Of a stretch of DNA of 64,000 bases, positions 16,272 through 24,262 are shown piece by piece. Origin of the DNA: Phycisphaerae bacterium (GTDB lineage: Bacteria; Chloroflexota; Anaerolineae; 4572-78; J111); NCBI GenBank assembly GCA_028285035.1, contig JANQQF010000005.1:1-64000 (forward strand), written 5' to 3'. The position numbers were made by a program, and so were the translations under genes. The notes under the pieces were generated by a model that saw nothing but the letters and a program-made list of their open reading frames with translations, did no database searches and was not told the DNA's origin. Positions within the stretch are counted from its first letter, which is position 1. Each line of letters starts with the position of its first letter.

Positions 16272-16926
16272 ATGTTATTTTTCACCTTCGGATAGTTTTG
16301 TATGGAGCCAGATCATAGAGGAACAAAAAGCCTGTTTTTTTGAAGACTCTTTAACTCAGTCTGGTAAACCTTTCATAGTCTAATCATAAATGACTGAGGG
16401 GCAACCTGTAAACCAAAGGCTTGTGCCATTTTGCACAGAAATCAACCTTTTTCTGTAAACTTATCCGAAATTGGTGAATTTTTAGGTATTTTAGTATAAA
16501 AATTTAATTTGTCAAGATATTGTCTATGTTTAATCAAAAATATAGACAATATCTATTCTATTGATAAGTTGTCTAGCTTTTTGATGTCTAACTTTTGCAA
16601 ATGTTCTATGGTTTTGCATTCTCAATGCTTTGAATATATTTAAAGAGCTATTATGTGTATTCCAAAACAAATCATTCGGACAAGATATCTTGAAACATAA
16701 ATCTATCTAATTCGTATAATTTGTTTAAAGAGTTTCAAAAAAACTGTCCTATTTTTGTGAGCAGCGGTGTTATTAGGTTGACTGACCCAGACGTAACTTT
16801 CTAAACTTTTCAAGATGGTCCAGAGAACCAAGAATCTTGTTTACTTTTCATGTCCGGGTCAGTAGAGATGCGTGAGGAAAGTTGTTGCATGTGGAAATTT
16901 CAATCAAGCCAAAATGAGGGGTGACC
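16272..16926. promoter_or_regulatory. Divergent regulatory region between lipid cluster and ECF sigma gene
   Basis: A 655-base AT-rich gap between divergent transcription units, holding no open gene. The clearest structure is an 8-bp inverted repeat ACTGACCC (16781-16788) and GGGTCAGT (16856-16863), 118 bases upstream of the sigma start. A short direct repeat of AATATAGACAATAT-like sequence occurs near 16520-16560. Promoters for both directions must lie here, and autoregulation by the ECF sigma is expected, but I cannot assign its hexamers. Confidence 0.5.
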
Positions 16927-17502
16927 ATGTTGTCAGATACGCAATTGTTGACGCAACTGAAAACCGGGGATGACGCCTCATTTAATGAGCTGTTCTTGCG
17001 GCACTATGATCGGGTCTATGGTGTGTTGTATCGCTTATTGGGTAATAAAGCTGATGCCGAGGATATGGCCCAACAGGTATTCTTGAAGCTGTATCGGGTC
17101 GCCCCTAAAACCTTGAATGGTCGTGAGGTTGATCACAATCTAGCGGGCTGGTTGTATCGGGTGGCAGTGAATATGGGGTATAACGCGTTGCGCAGTCAGC
17201 GACGTCGTCAAGCTTGGGCGGAAAAGTTGGCGCGCCTCAGTCCAGGTGAGATATTCGCCCTAGACCCCAGCCATCTAGCAGAAAGCCAGGAGGCTCAGGC
17301 CCGGGTACGTCAGGTTTTGGCTGTTATGAAACCACGTCAGGCCAAATTATTACTATTGCGACACAGTGGCTTTTCCTACAAAGAACTGGCCACAACCCTT
17401 GAGGTCGCCTCAGGTTCAATTGGCTCTCTATTAACACGAGCAGAACGGGCCTTTGCCAAGAAGTATCAGATGATGTTCCCGGAGGAAAATGATGTCAATT
17501 GA
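16927..17502 (+). CDS. ECF-type RNA polymerase sigma factor
   Basis: A 191-residue extracytoplasmic-function sigma factor. The ATG at 16927 is preferred over a GTG two codons earlier because GAGGGG lies 5 bases upstream. Region 2 is clear (FNELFLRHYDRVYGVLYRLLGNKADAEDMAQQVFLKLY), with DNA-melting and -10-recognition helices (LAGWLYRVAVNMGYNALRSQ). Region 4 is a helix-turn-helix (GFSYKELATTLEVASGSIGSLLTRAERAF). It overlaps the downstream anti-sigma candidate by 14 bases. Because it diverges from the lipid cluster it is the natural candidate to control it, by analogy with RpoE-ChrR lipid regulons. Confidence 0.9.
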   Translation: MLSDTQLLTQLKTGDDASFNELFLRHYDRVYGVLYRLLGNKADAEDMAQQVFLKLYRVAPKTLNGREVDHNLAGWLYRVAVNMGYNALRSQRRRQAWAEKLARLSPGEIFALDPSHLAESQEAQARVRQVLAVMKPRQAKLLLLRHSGFSYKELATTLEVASGSIGSLLTRAERAFAKKYQMMFPEENDVN

Positions 17503-18637
17503 TGGTGGAAAATTGAGAAGCTACTTAGACCGATCGCTTTCTCCCGAGGAGCAGGCAGAGGTTGAAATGGCTATCAAGCAAAATTCTGAAATCAAAACTG
17601 TTTTGCATCAACTTGCCTCGGAGCGAGAGCAGGTCACGCAACAATTTGATCAGTTGGCTCCTGATCGTACCCCGCAGGCCGTTCAGGCGTTGACTCGATT
17701 TCATTCTCACGCAACTCTAAACAAAAACAAACCGATGGCTTTATTATTTGAAAGGACAATGATGATGTTTTCGCAAGGATTTATGAAACAGTACAAACCC
17801 GCCATTATCGGGTTGGTGACAGTGGTTATGGTGGCTATTTTGTTTAGCTTTGCCCCCGTTCGTACCCTGGCTGCCAATTTTTTAACGATTTTTCGGGTGC
17901 AAGAAGTTAAGATTGTTCGGGTTGATGTAGATCGGATTGAGGATTTAAAAAATAATGAAGAGCTGTCAGGGTTACTTGATCAATTGGATCAAGATCCTGA
18001 TGTGGTTTCAGGCGGTGGAGATCCAGAAGAAGTTGAGACCGTGGATGAGGCAGCCGGTAAAGTTGATTTTAGCGTAGCTCGGATTGGTGCTTTGCCAGAA
18101 GATGCGGGTGAAACAAACAAAATTTTGGTTCAGGAGGAAGCGGTTTATAGCTTGGACTTGGACAAAGACCTACTGGAGTCGATCTTTGAAGCTGCTGGGG
18201 TTGAGCTTTCCTTGCCCGACTCGCTCAATGAACAACCAATTACTGTGACAAAGGGAGACTCGGTTTATCAGCAGTGGGGTACTGAAGAAAAGCCAACGCT
18301 TAGTTTTGCTCAAATGCGTAGCCCTGAAATTGATCATCCCGATGATCTGGATCTAAATGCCTTTGGGGTCGCTGTGTTACAGTTGCTAGGGAAGTCAAAA
18401 GAGGAAGCGGAAGCAATGGGCCAAACCATCGATTGGGCCAACACCTTACTCCTGCCCATCCCGAATGATGATGAGGTCGATGCCACCGAGGTTGATATCA
18501 ATGGGGCTAAGGGCGTGCTATCCTCCAAGGATGACAAAGGCAGTGGCTTGATGTGGCAGCGTGATGGCATTACCTATATCTTGGGTGGCGAGTATGGCTC
18601 TGAGCAGCTTTTATCGATTGCTCGATCGGTGCAGTAG
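17489..18637 (+). CDS. Putative membrane anti-sigma factor
   Basis: A 382-residue protein starting inside the sigma gene, with GGAGG upstream, indicating translational coupling. The N-terminus (LRSYLDRSLSPEEQAEVEMAI) resembles the anti-sigma zinc-finger-type helix, but the usual H-x3-C-x2-C motif is absent. One membrane helix lies at about 102-120 (AIIGLVTVVMVAILFSFA). The C-terminal extracellular part, about 250 residues and acidic, ends in a domain resembling DUF4367-type sensor regions (GITYILGGEYGSEQLLSIARSV). It probably holds the sigma factor inactive at the membrane until a signal is sensed outside. It is not ChrR-like. Confidence 0.75.
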   Translation: MMSIDGGKLRSYLDRSLSPEEQAEVEMAIKQNSEIKTVLHQLASEREQVTQQFDQLAPDRTPQAVQALTRFHSHATLNKNKPMALLFERTMMMFSQGFMKQYKPAIIGLVTVVMVAILFSFAPVRTLAANFLTIFRVQEVKIVRVDVDRIEDLKNNEELSGLLDQLDQDPDVVSGGGDPEEVETVDEAAGKVDFSVARIGALPEDAGETNKILVQEEAVYSLDLDKDLLESIFEAAGVELSLPDSLNEQPITVTKGDSVYQQWGTEEKPTLSFAQMRSPEIDHPDDLDLNAFGVAVLQLLGKSKEEAEAMGQTIDWANTLLLPIPNDDEVDATEVDINGAKGVLSSKDDKGSGLMWQRDGITYILGGEYGSEQLLSIARSVQ

Positions 18638-18671
18638 AGTTTGTAGGGTTTATTGTTAAGTAAAGAAGATA

Positions 18672-18769
18672 AAAAGGGCCACAGAGAATACGACAGTAAC
18701 ACAGGTTTCTAGCCTGTAGCGCAGACGAGACGTTTGCGTTACTAGATGAACCATTCTCTGTGGCCTTTG
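18672..18769. terminator. Long hairpin between anti-sigma and ABC genes
   Basis: Arms AAAGGGCCACAGAGAAT (18673-18689) and ATTCTCTGTGGCCTTT (18753-18768) pair with one bulge. The 63-base loop contains a smaller hairpin (ACAGG/CCTGT). It could end the sigma/anti-sigma transcript, although no strong T-run follows directly. It also resembles the interspersed hairpin repeats elsewhere in the window. Confidence 0.5.
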
Positions 18770-18804
18770 GGTTGAGCCTTTTTAGCGCAAGTAAAAAGTG
18801 AGTT

Positions 18805-19731
18805 ATGGCAGAACAACCAGTAATTGAAGCAATGCATTTAAGAAAAGAATATGGGCCAACGGTGGCGGTGCAAGACCTGTCTTTAGAGGTTCCTCAGGGG
18901 CAGGTTTTTGGCTTTTTGGGGCCAAATGGGGCAGGAAAATCAACGACGGTAAAAATGTTGCTGGGTTTGGTCAAACCAACGGCTGGTCAGGCCCGGTTGC
19001 TGGGCCACCCTTCAACTGTGGCGAAAACACGAGCCAAAGTGGGATTTTTACCGGAACATTTTCGTTTTCACGAGTGGCTGCGCGCCAGTGAATTTTTGAT
19101 GTTTCACGGTAAGCTCTATGGAATGTCTGCGAAGGCGCTCAAGGCGCGTATCCCAGAGTTGCTCGATTTAGTCGGCTTGGCAGATAAAGCCCAAATCCGT
19201 TTAAGCAAATTTTCCAAGGGGATGTTGCAGCGAATTGGTTTGGCCCAAGCAATGCTTAATCATCCCAAAATTATTTTTCTGGACGAGCCAACCTCAGGCC
19301 TTGATCCCTTGGGGCGTCGTTTGGTGCGGGATATTATCGCTCAACTCAAAGCCGAGGGGACAACCGTTTTTCTTAATTCCCACCTGCTCGGTGAGGTTGA
19401 AGTGTCCTGTGATCGTGTGGCTTTTATTCGTCGGGGGCAGGTTGTGCAGATCGAGACGATGGACAACTTATTGGAACAACAGGTTGAGGTAAAGGTTCGG
19501 GTTGATGCGCTAAGCCCAACGTTGCTGGAAGGCTTGGGGCAGTTGGGACAGCAGATTCAACCTAATGGCACGAGTGTATCTCTGATCGTTGATAGCGAGG
19601 CAGTTATTCCCGAAATTGTCCAACTGACCCAAGCACACGGTACAAAACTTTACGAGTTAAGTCCTAAGCAAAAATCGCTAGAAGAGATTTTTATCAGTAT
19701 TATCGGTAGCGGTGAAGGGGATGGCCGATGA
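18805..19731 (+). CDS. ABC transporter ATP-binding protein (ABC-2 type)
   Basis: A 308-residue ATPase subunit. Motifs in order: Walker A GPNGAGKST (about 39-47), signature-like LSKFSKGMLQRIGLAQ, Walker B IIFLDEPTSGLD and a switch His in NSHLLGEVE. The signature is degenerate (FSKGM for LSGGQ), common in the ABC-2/CcmA-like export group. The C-terminal 80 residues form a small regulatory domain. The stop overlaps the permease start by 4 bases (ATGA). The substrate cannot be read from the sequence. Confidence 0.9.
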   Translation: MAEQPVIEAMHLRKEYGPTVAVQDLSLEVPQGQVFGFLGPNGAGKSTTVKMLLGLVKPTAGQARLLGHPSTVAKTRAKVGFLPEHFRFHEWLRASEFLMFHGKLYGMSAKALKARIPELLDLVGLADKAQIRLSKFSKGMLQRIGLAQAMLNHPKIIFLDEPTSGLDPLGRRLVRDIIAQLKAEGTTVFLNSHLLGEVEVSCDRVAFIRRGQVVQIETMDNLLEQQVEVKVRVDALSPTLLEGLGQLGQQIQPNGTSVSLIVDSEAVIPEIVQLTQAHGTKLYELSPKQKSLEEIFISIIGSGEGDGR

Positions 19732-20591
19732 AAACTTTGACGATTATGAATTTGACCTTTCGTGAGGCTTGGCGACGGAAACTGCTGTGGATGGTGCTGG
19801 GCTTGGGGCTGGTCTTTCTGATTTTGTTTGGCATTGGCTTCAATTTTGTGCTTGATGAAATCCGGGAGAATGATTTTAGAGGTCGGGCGAATAACCCCGC
19901 AATGCTCAATCTAATGATTAATCAAGCCAGCGGCCTGCTCCTAATTTTGGGGATGTTTGCGATCAATTTTTTGATCGTGATGATGACTGCCTTGACCAGC
20001 GTTGAGTCGATATCTGGCGAAATTACCTGGCATACCATCCAGACCGTGGCCAGCAAACCTGTGCAGCGGTGGGAAATCATTCTCGGCAAATGGTTGGGTC
20101 ATGCCTTAATGTTGGTCAGCTACATTATCTTTATGATTGGTGGCCTGACACTTATCGTTTACTTTAGTAGCAACTACTGGCCGCCAAATTTGGCCCAAGG
20201 GATTGCCTTGTTGGTTTTGGAAGGGTTGATTGTGCTCAGTTTGACCATTTTTGGGGGCACAATCTTCTCCACGATGGTCAATGGCGTAATGGTTTTTATG
20301 CTGTATGGCATTGCCTTTGTCGGTAGTTGGGTGGAGCAGATGGGGGCGACACCGGTGCTACAAAGTGAAGCGGCTGTGCAAGTGGGCATTGTAGCCAGCT
20401 TGATTATGCCCAGCGAGGTGATGTGGCGAATGGCCTCTGATGTGATGCAGCCCGCCATTCTTAAAAGTCTTGGGGCGACCCCCGTCACTGTTTTTAGTCA
20501 GCCTAGCAACGCGATGATGATTTACGCCATTATCTATGCGGCTGTGCTCTTGAGCGCGGCTTTGTATCAATTTCAACGACGTGATTTATAG
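19728..20591 (+). CDS. ABC-2 family transporter permease
   Basis: A 287-residue membrane subunit with six predicted helices: one near 17-37, a pair around 58-85, then about 116-140, 146-175, 180-205 and a last helix near 262-280. An extracytoplasmic loop follows the first helix. The NosY-like pattern (VESISGEITWHTIQTVASKPVQRWEIILGK, between helices) is typical of ABC-2 permeases that pair with the upstream ATPase. It converges with the LysR gene, overlapping its end by 6 bases. Confidence 0.85.
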   Translation: MKTLTIMNLTFREAWRRKLLWMVLGLGLVFLILFGIGFNFVLDEIRENDFRGRANNPAMLNLMINQASGLLLILGMFAINFLIVMMTALTSVESISGEITWHTIQTVASKPVQRWEIILGKWLGHALMLVSYIIFMIGGLTLIVYFSSNYWPPNLAQGIALLVLEGLIVLSLTIFGGTIFSTMVNGVMVFMLYGIAFVGSWVEQMGATPVLQSEAAVQVGIVASLIMPSEVMWRMASDVMQPAILKSLGATPVTVFSQPSNAMMIYAIIYAAVLLSAALYQFQRRDL

Positions 20592-21500
20592 CGCATAATT
20601 TTCTGGCAAAGCGTCGAGAAATGCCTCCTGCGTCGCGGACCACGGCTGATTTTTCTTCCATAAAAGCAATAACGGACGACTTAGCTGTAAACCATCAAGC
20701 GGGATTGATACCACATCACCTCGCTCAACCTCCCGCTTGATGGCGTGCTCTGGTAAAATCGAAACCCCCAATTCATTGAGTACGGCTTGGATAATGCCGC
20801 TGGGTGTATCAAACTCAGCCACTGTATTCAAGCGGGTACTTCCCCCTAATTTAGTCTCCAACCAATTCCGTGACCGACTGGTTGGCCGACGATTGAGAAA
20901 TGGGGCAGTTATAAGTTGCTCCATTGTCACCGTCATTTGCTCGGCCCACGAATGATTAGCAGGGACGACGACAAAGTAGCCGATTTCACTCAAAACCTGA
21001 TAGGCTACCTCAGGCTTAATCAAGTCATCCAAAGCCCCAACCGTGACCCCAAAGACGTATCGTCCATCCATCACCCCTTGAACCAAATTTGCAGTCAGAA
21101 TAGTCTCCAAGGCAAGCGTAATGTCTAGGTGATTTTCCTGAAATCGTTTGATCCACGCTGGTAAAAGATAAACACTGACGCCTGGGGTCGCCCCCAAGGC
21201 CAAACGTTGCTGGGCCTGCTCTCTTACGTTTGAGATGGATTGCCCCATCTTTTCCAAAACAGCTAACATTTTGGAGGCATCATTGTATACGATATCGCCC
21301 GCTTGTGTTGGGCGTACACCTTGTGGGGTCCGAACAAATAACGCTGTTCCCAACACCTGTTCCAAGCTCTGGATATGTTGGCTCACCGCAGACTGAGACA
21401 TATTCAGACTCTGTGCCGCTTGATTAAAGCTCCCTTTATCATAGACCAAAACAAACAGTCTTAACTTCTGTAATGTCACGCCGTTTAAGTCCATAGCCAT
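20586..21500 (-). CDS. LysR-family transcriptional regulator
   Basis: A 304-residue regulator. The N-terminal winged helix-turn-helix is typical (LRLFVLVYDKGSFNQAAQSLNMSQSAVSQHIQSLEQVLGTALFVRT). The rest is a two-lobed inducer-binding domain. LysR regulators commonly control the divergent neighbour, here the flavoprotein gene starting about 200 bases away, and sometimes themselves. The small effector is unknown. Confidence 0.9.
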   Translation of the reverse strand: MAMDLNGVTLQKLRLFVLVYDKGSFNQAAQSLNMSQSAVSQHIQSLEQVLGTALFVRTPQGVRPTQAGDIVYNDASKMLAVLEKMGQSISNVREQAQQRLALGATPGVSVYLLPAWIKRFQENHLDITLALETILTANLVQGVMDGRYVFGVTVGALDDLIKPEVAYQVLSEIGYFVVVPANHSWAEQMTVTMEQLITAPFLNRRPTSRSRNWLETKLGGSTRLNTVAEFDTPSGIIQAVLNELGVSILPEHAIKREVERGDVVSIPLDGLQLSRPLLLLWKKNQPWSATQEAFLDALPENYAL

Positions 21501-21701
21501 AAGTATAACTTATAACCCGTTCTTGTAAATTGAGGACTACCCAAATTTTATTTTCTCTCATAGGCTGTACCCGATGTTGTATATCTTAAAATAAATTCTC
21601 ACCTAAATATGCAGGAGATGTATCCAGGTATGGATGTATTTAGATATGATGAAACGTATATCAGCCTGCTGAAAAATGAACAGTCTAGAAAAGAGAGGAA
21701 A

Positions 21702-23441
21702 ATGCGACATAGACGATACGTATCAAATATTTTAGTTATCGGGAGCGGTGGGGCCGGGATGCGAGCAGCGATCGCGGCTTACGAAGCGGGAGCAGATGTA
21801 GTAATTGTGGGCAAGCGCTTGCGGCGTGATGCGCACACTGTGTTGGCCGCAGGGGGCATCAATGCGGCCTTGGGCACGGTTGATCCAGCCGATAGTTGGC
21901 AGCAACACTTTGCCGATACCCTCAAAGAAGGCTACCTTCTTAGCGATCCACATACGGTTGAGTTGATGGTGCGCGATGCGCCTCGGGCCATTGAAGAGTT
22001 GGTTAGTTATGGTGTGCCCTTTGCCCGTCAACCCGATGGTACCCTGGATCAACGCTATTTTGGCGCGCATACCTACCGCCGGACGTGTTACGCTGGCGAT
22101 TTCACTGGACGAGCGATCATGCACGGTTTGGCGGATCAGGTGGAGAACCTTGAAATTCCTATCCACGAGCATCAGTATGTCACTCGTTTGCTGGTGACCG
22201 ACGGTCATTGCTTTGGGGCAGTGGCATTTGATATTAACACCGGGGAACGAACCACTTACCTGGCCGATGCCGTCATTTTGGCGGCTGGGGGGCATACTCG
22301 GTTGTGGCGACGTAGCTCATCGCGACGTGATGAGAATACGGGTGATGGGATGTATCTGGCCCTTCAGGCAGGCGCAAAATTGGCCGATATGGAGTTAGTG
22401 CAATTTCACCCCACCGGAATGGTTGCTCCAGAGTCGATTGCGGGTACTTTGGTGACTGAAGCTGTCCGAGGGGAAGGTGGACATCTACTCAATGCGAATG
22501 GCGAGCGATTTATGGAACGTTACGACCCTGAACGAATGGAATTGTCAACCCGTGATCGTATTGCCCTAGCAAATTACACCGAGATTGTTGAAGGCCGGGG
22601 TGGTCCAAATGGCGGCGTATTCCTGGACATTAGCCATCGTGAAAAAGATTATATTTTGGAAAAGCTACCACGGATGTATCGCCAATTTATTGAGCATCAA
22701 TTGCTTGATATCAGCCAATCCCCAATGGAGGTGGCTCCGACTGCCCATTACACAATGGGTGGAGTCGTCGTTGATGCGGCCACACACGCGACCTCGGTGA
22801 CAGGTCTCTACGCAGCGGGTGAAGTCACCAGTCGGCTACACGGAGCTAATCGATTAGGGGGCAACTCCTTGGCCGAGATTATTGTGTTTGGGCGTTATGC
22901 AGGGGAGGCCGCTGCGGCTTACGCCCTTGATTTGTCAGCACAACCCCGTTCATCTGTGGCCGTCAATGAGGCCCACGAAGAACTCGACAGCCTGATCAAA
23001 CCGGGGAGTGAGATGGCTCGCCCCTTGCAACGGGCGGTGCGTAATGTGATGTGGGAGTATTGTGGGGTGGTCCGTTCGGGTGAGAAATTAACCGTTGGGC
23101 TTGAAAAACTGAATGAGATCAAAGCGGCGGCCAAGGATGTTGATGTCCGACCCTCAAGCGAAGGGTATCACGATTTAGCCTATGCCTTGGATTTACGTTC
23201 GGCGATTGTTTCTGCTGAGGCCACAATTCGTAGTGCGATGGCTCGAAAAGAGAGCCGGGGCGCACACCAGCGCATCGATTTTCCTGAAGTTGATCCCTGG
23301 CTGACCGTTAATTTTACGATGCATCTTGATGAGAATGGTCAGCAGGTGTTGGAGGCCGTTCCTGTAGAACCTATCCCTGAAAAATTCGCCTCATATATTA
23401 ACGAAGATGAGCTGGAGGTTACAGGTCGATTACTAGAGTAG
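21702..23441 (+). CDS. Succinate dehydrogenase/fumarate reductase-like flavoprotein
   Basis: A 579-residue FAD oxidoreductase. The start at MRHRRYV gives a normal family N-terminus just before the dinucleotide fold (ILVIGSGGAGMRAAIAA); an in-frame ATG at 21609 would add 31 unconserved residues. The histidine that binds FAD covalently in SdhA/FrdA is present (DAHTVLAAGG), as are QFHPTG, TEAVRGEGG and HGANRLGGNSLAE. The C-terminal domain is complete. No iron-sulfur or membrane-anchor subunit gene follows, so it may be a lone fumarate-reductase-like or L-aspartate-oxidase-like enzyme. The His-FAD motif argues against NadB. The divergent LysR gene may regulate it. Confidence 0.85.
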   Translation: MRHRRYVSNILVIGSGGAGMRAAIAAYEAGADVVIVGKRLRRDAHTVLAAGGINAALGTVDPADSWQQHFADTLKEGYLLSDPHTVELMVRDAPRAIEELVSYGVPFARQPDGTLDQRYFGAHTYRRTCYAGDFTGRAIMHGLADQVENLEIPIHEHQYVTRLLVTDGHCFGAVAFDINTGERTTYLADAVILAAGGHTRLWRRSSSRRDENTGDGMYLALQAGAKLADMELVQFHPTGMVAPESIAGTLVTEAVRGEGGHLLNANGERFMERYDPERMELSTRDRIALANYTEIVEGRGGPNGGVFLDISHREKDYILEKLPRMYRQFIEHQLLDISQSPMEVAPTAHYTMGGVVVDAATHATSVTGLYAAGEVTSRLHGANRLGGNSLAEIIVFGRYAGEAAAAYALDLSAQPRSSVAVNEAHEELDSLIKPGSEMARPLQRAVRNVMWEYCGVVRSGEKLTVGLEKLNEIKAAAKDVDVRPSSEGYHDLAYALDLRSAIVSAEATIRSAMARKESRGAHQRIDFPEVDPWLTVNFTMHLDENGQQVLEAVPVEPIPEKFASYINEDELEVTGRLLE

Positions 23442-23495
23442 TAGATGACATTTGCCTACAAGTAATACCCATTAAATTTTCATAAAGTTCTCAAC

Positions 23496-23578
23496 AGCGT
23501 AGGTTTTTCAAGTGGTCAAATATCAGGCATAATAGTCTGGTTTCAAAACGTGACCCTGATTGACCTACGCTTTTTTCT
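23496..23578 (+). terminator. Terminator of the flavoprotein gene
   Basis: AGCGTAGGT (23496-23504) pairs with ACCTACGCT (23563-23571), followed by TTTTTCTTT. Additional pairing between GTGGTCA and TGACC-like segments lies within the long loop. It is 55 bases past the stop codon. Confidence 0.7.
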
Positions 23579-23606
23579 TTAGGACTTACGCAGAATAGAG
23601 ATAAAC

Positions 23607-23677
23607 TGTCGGTGGAGCTTGCCGAAACTAAACATTTCTTCCCTGAAATCGTTACTTTCGACAGGCTCAATCAACGG
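23607..23677. repeat. Interspersed hairpin repeat (GTCGGTxGAGC...TCGACAGGCTC)
   Basis: Imperfect inverted arms at 23607-23628 (CTGTCGGTGGAGCTTGCCG) and 23656-23677 (TTTCGACAGGCTCAATCAAC). The sequence type (GAGCCTGTCGAAA) is a common intergenic repeat in many bacterial genomes. No second copy was seen in this window. Confidence 0.5.
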
Positions 23678-23721
23678 TTTGCATAAGGCCTATTCTTATT
23701 CAACCAAAAAAGGAGAATATC

Positions 23722-24168
23722 GTGGAAATTAAAGGAATGCAGCATTGTGCTTTGGTGATTGCGGATGTAGAAAAATCTCGTTGGTTTTATGGTGAGGTGC
23801 TGGGTTTACCCGAGGTGCCCCGGCCCAAAACCTTTACATTTGGTGGGGCGTGGTTCCAATGCCCAAATGGTGATGAAATTCACCTGATTTTGGCGGGGGA
23901 CACCTCTGCGCCCCCTGGAATGAAGGAGCCTGGCCCTGGCAAACACTCGGGCTTGGTAACTCACTTGGGCTTTGAGGTTGAAGATGTGGATGCGGTCAAA
24001 GCGCATTTGGAAGCTCACGATCTTGAAATTTTGGGGGGACCAATGATGCGAGGGGATGGGGTTATGCAAATGTATCTGGCTGATCCAGATGGGTATATGG
24101 TTGAGTTTTTTCAGTGGACCGAAGATGCCCAGACTGATGCCCCAGAACGTAGTCCAGTGCGGGGGTGA
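23722..24168 (+). CDS. VOC (glyoxalase/dioxygenase) superfamily protein
   Basis: A 148-residue protein with a GTG start preceded by AGGAGA. It has two beta-alpha-beta-beta-beta modules: QHCALVIADVEKSRWFYGEVLGL then THLGFEVEDVDAVKAHLEAH. Metal-ligand candidates are H8, H82 (THLGFEV) and the Glu of DPDGYMVEFFQ. This supports a metal-dependent lyase, isomerase or dioxygenase of the VOC fold. The substrate is unknown; adjacency to the flavoprotein gives no clear pathway. Confidence 0.85.
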   Translation: MEIKGMQHCALVIADVEKSRWFYGEVLGLPEVPRPKTFTFGGAWFQCPNGDEIHLILAGDTSAPPGMKEPGPGKHSGLVTHLGFEVEDVDAVKAHLEAHDLEILGGPMMRGDGVMQMYLADPDGYMVEFFQWTEDAQTDAPERSPVRG

Positions 24169-24185
24169 CCTGGGTGTTAATTTAT

Positions 24186-24253
24186 CCACAGATGAACACT
24201 GATCTTCACAGATTACCCTAATGTCATCAGTGTCTATCTGTGTTCATCTGTAG
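24186..24253. repeat. Interspersed hairpin repeat (CACAGATGAACACTGAT type)
   Basis: CACAGATGAACACTGAT near 24187-24203 is answered on the opposite strand by ATCAGTGT and TTCATCTGTAG (24226-24253). The sequence belongs to the widespread 'ATCTGTGTTCATCTGTGG' intergenic repeat type. It lies between convergent genes and may also act as a bidirectional transcription stop. Confidence 0.55.
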
Positions 24254-24262
24254 ACTTTGTTT

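Noticed and set aside
18805..20591. Lasso peptide exporter
   Set aside because: Distant from the lasso operon, on the other strand, and of the ABC-2 type rather than the fused exporter type used by lasso clusters.
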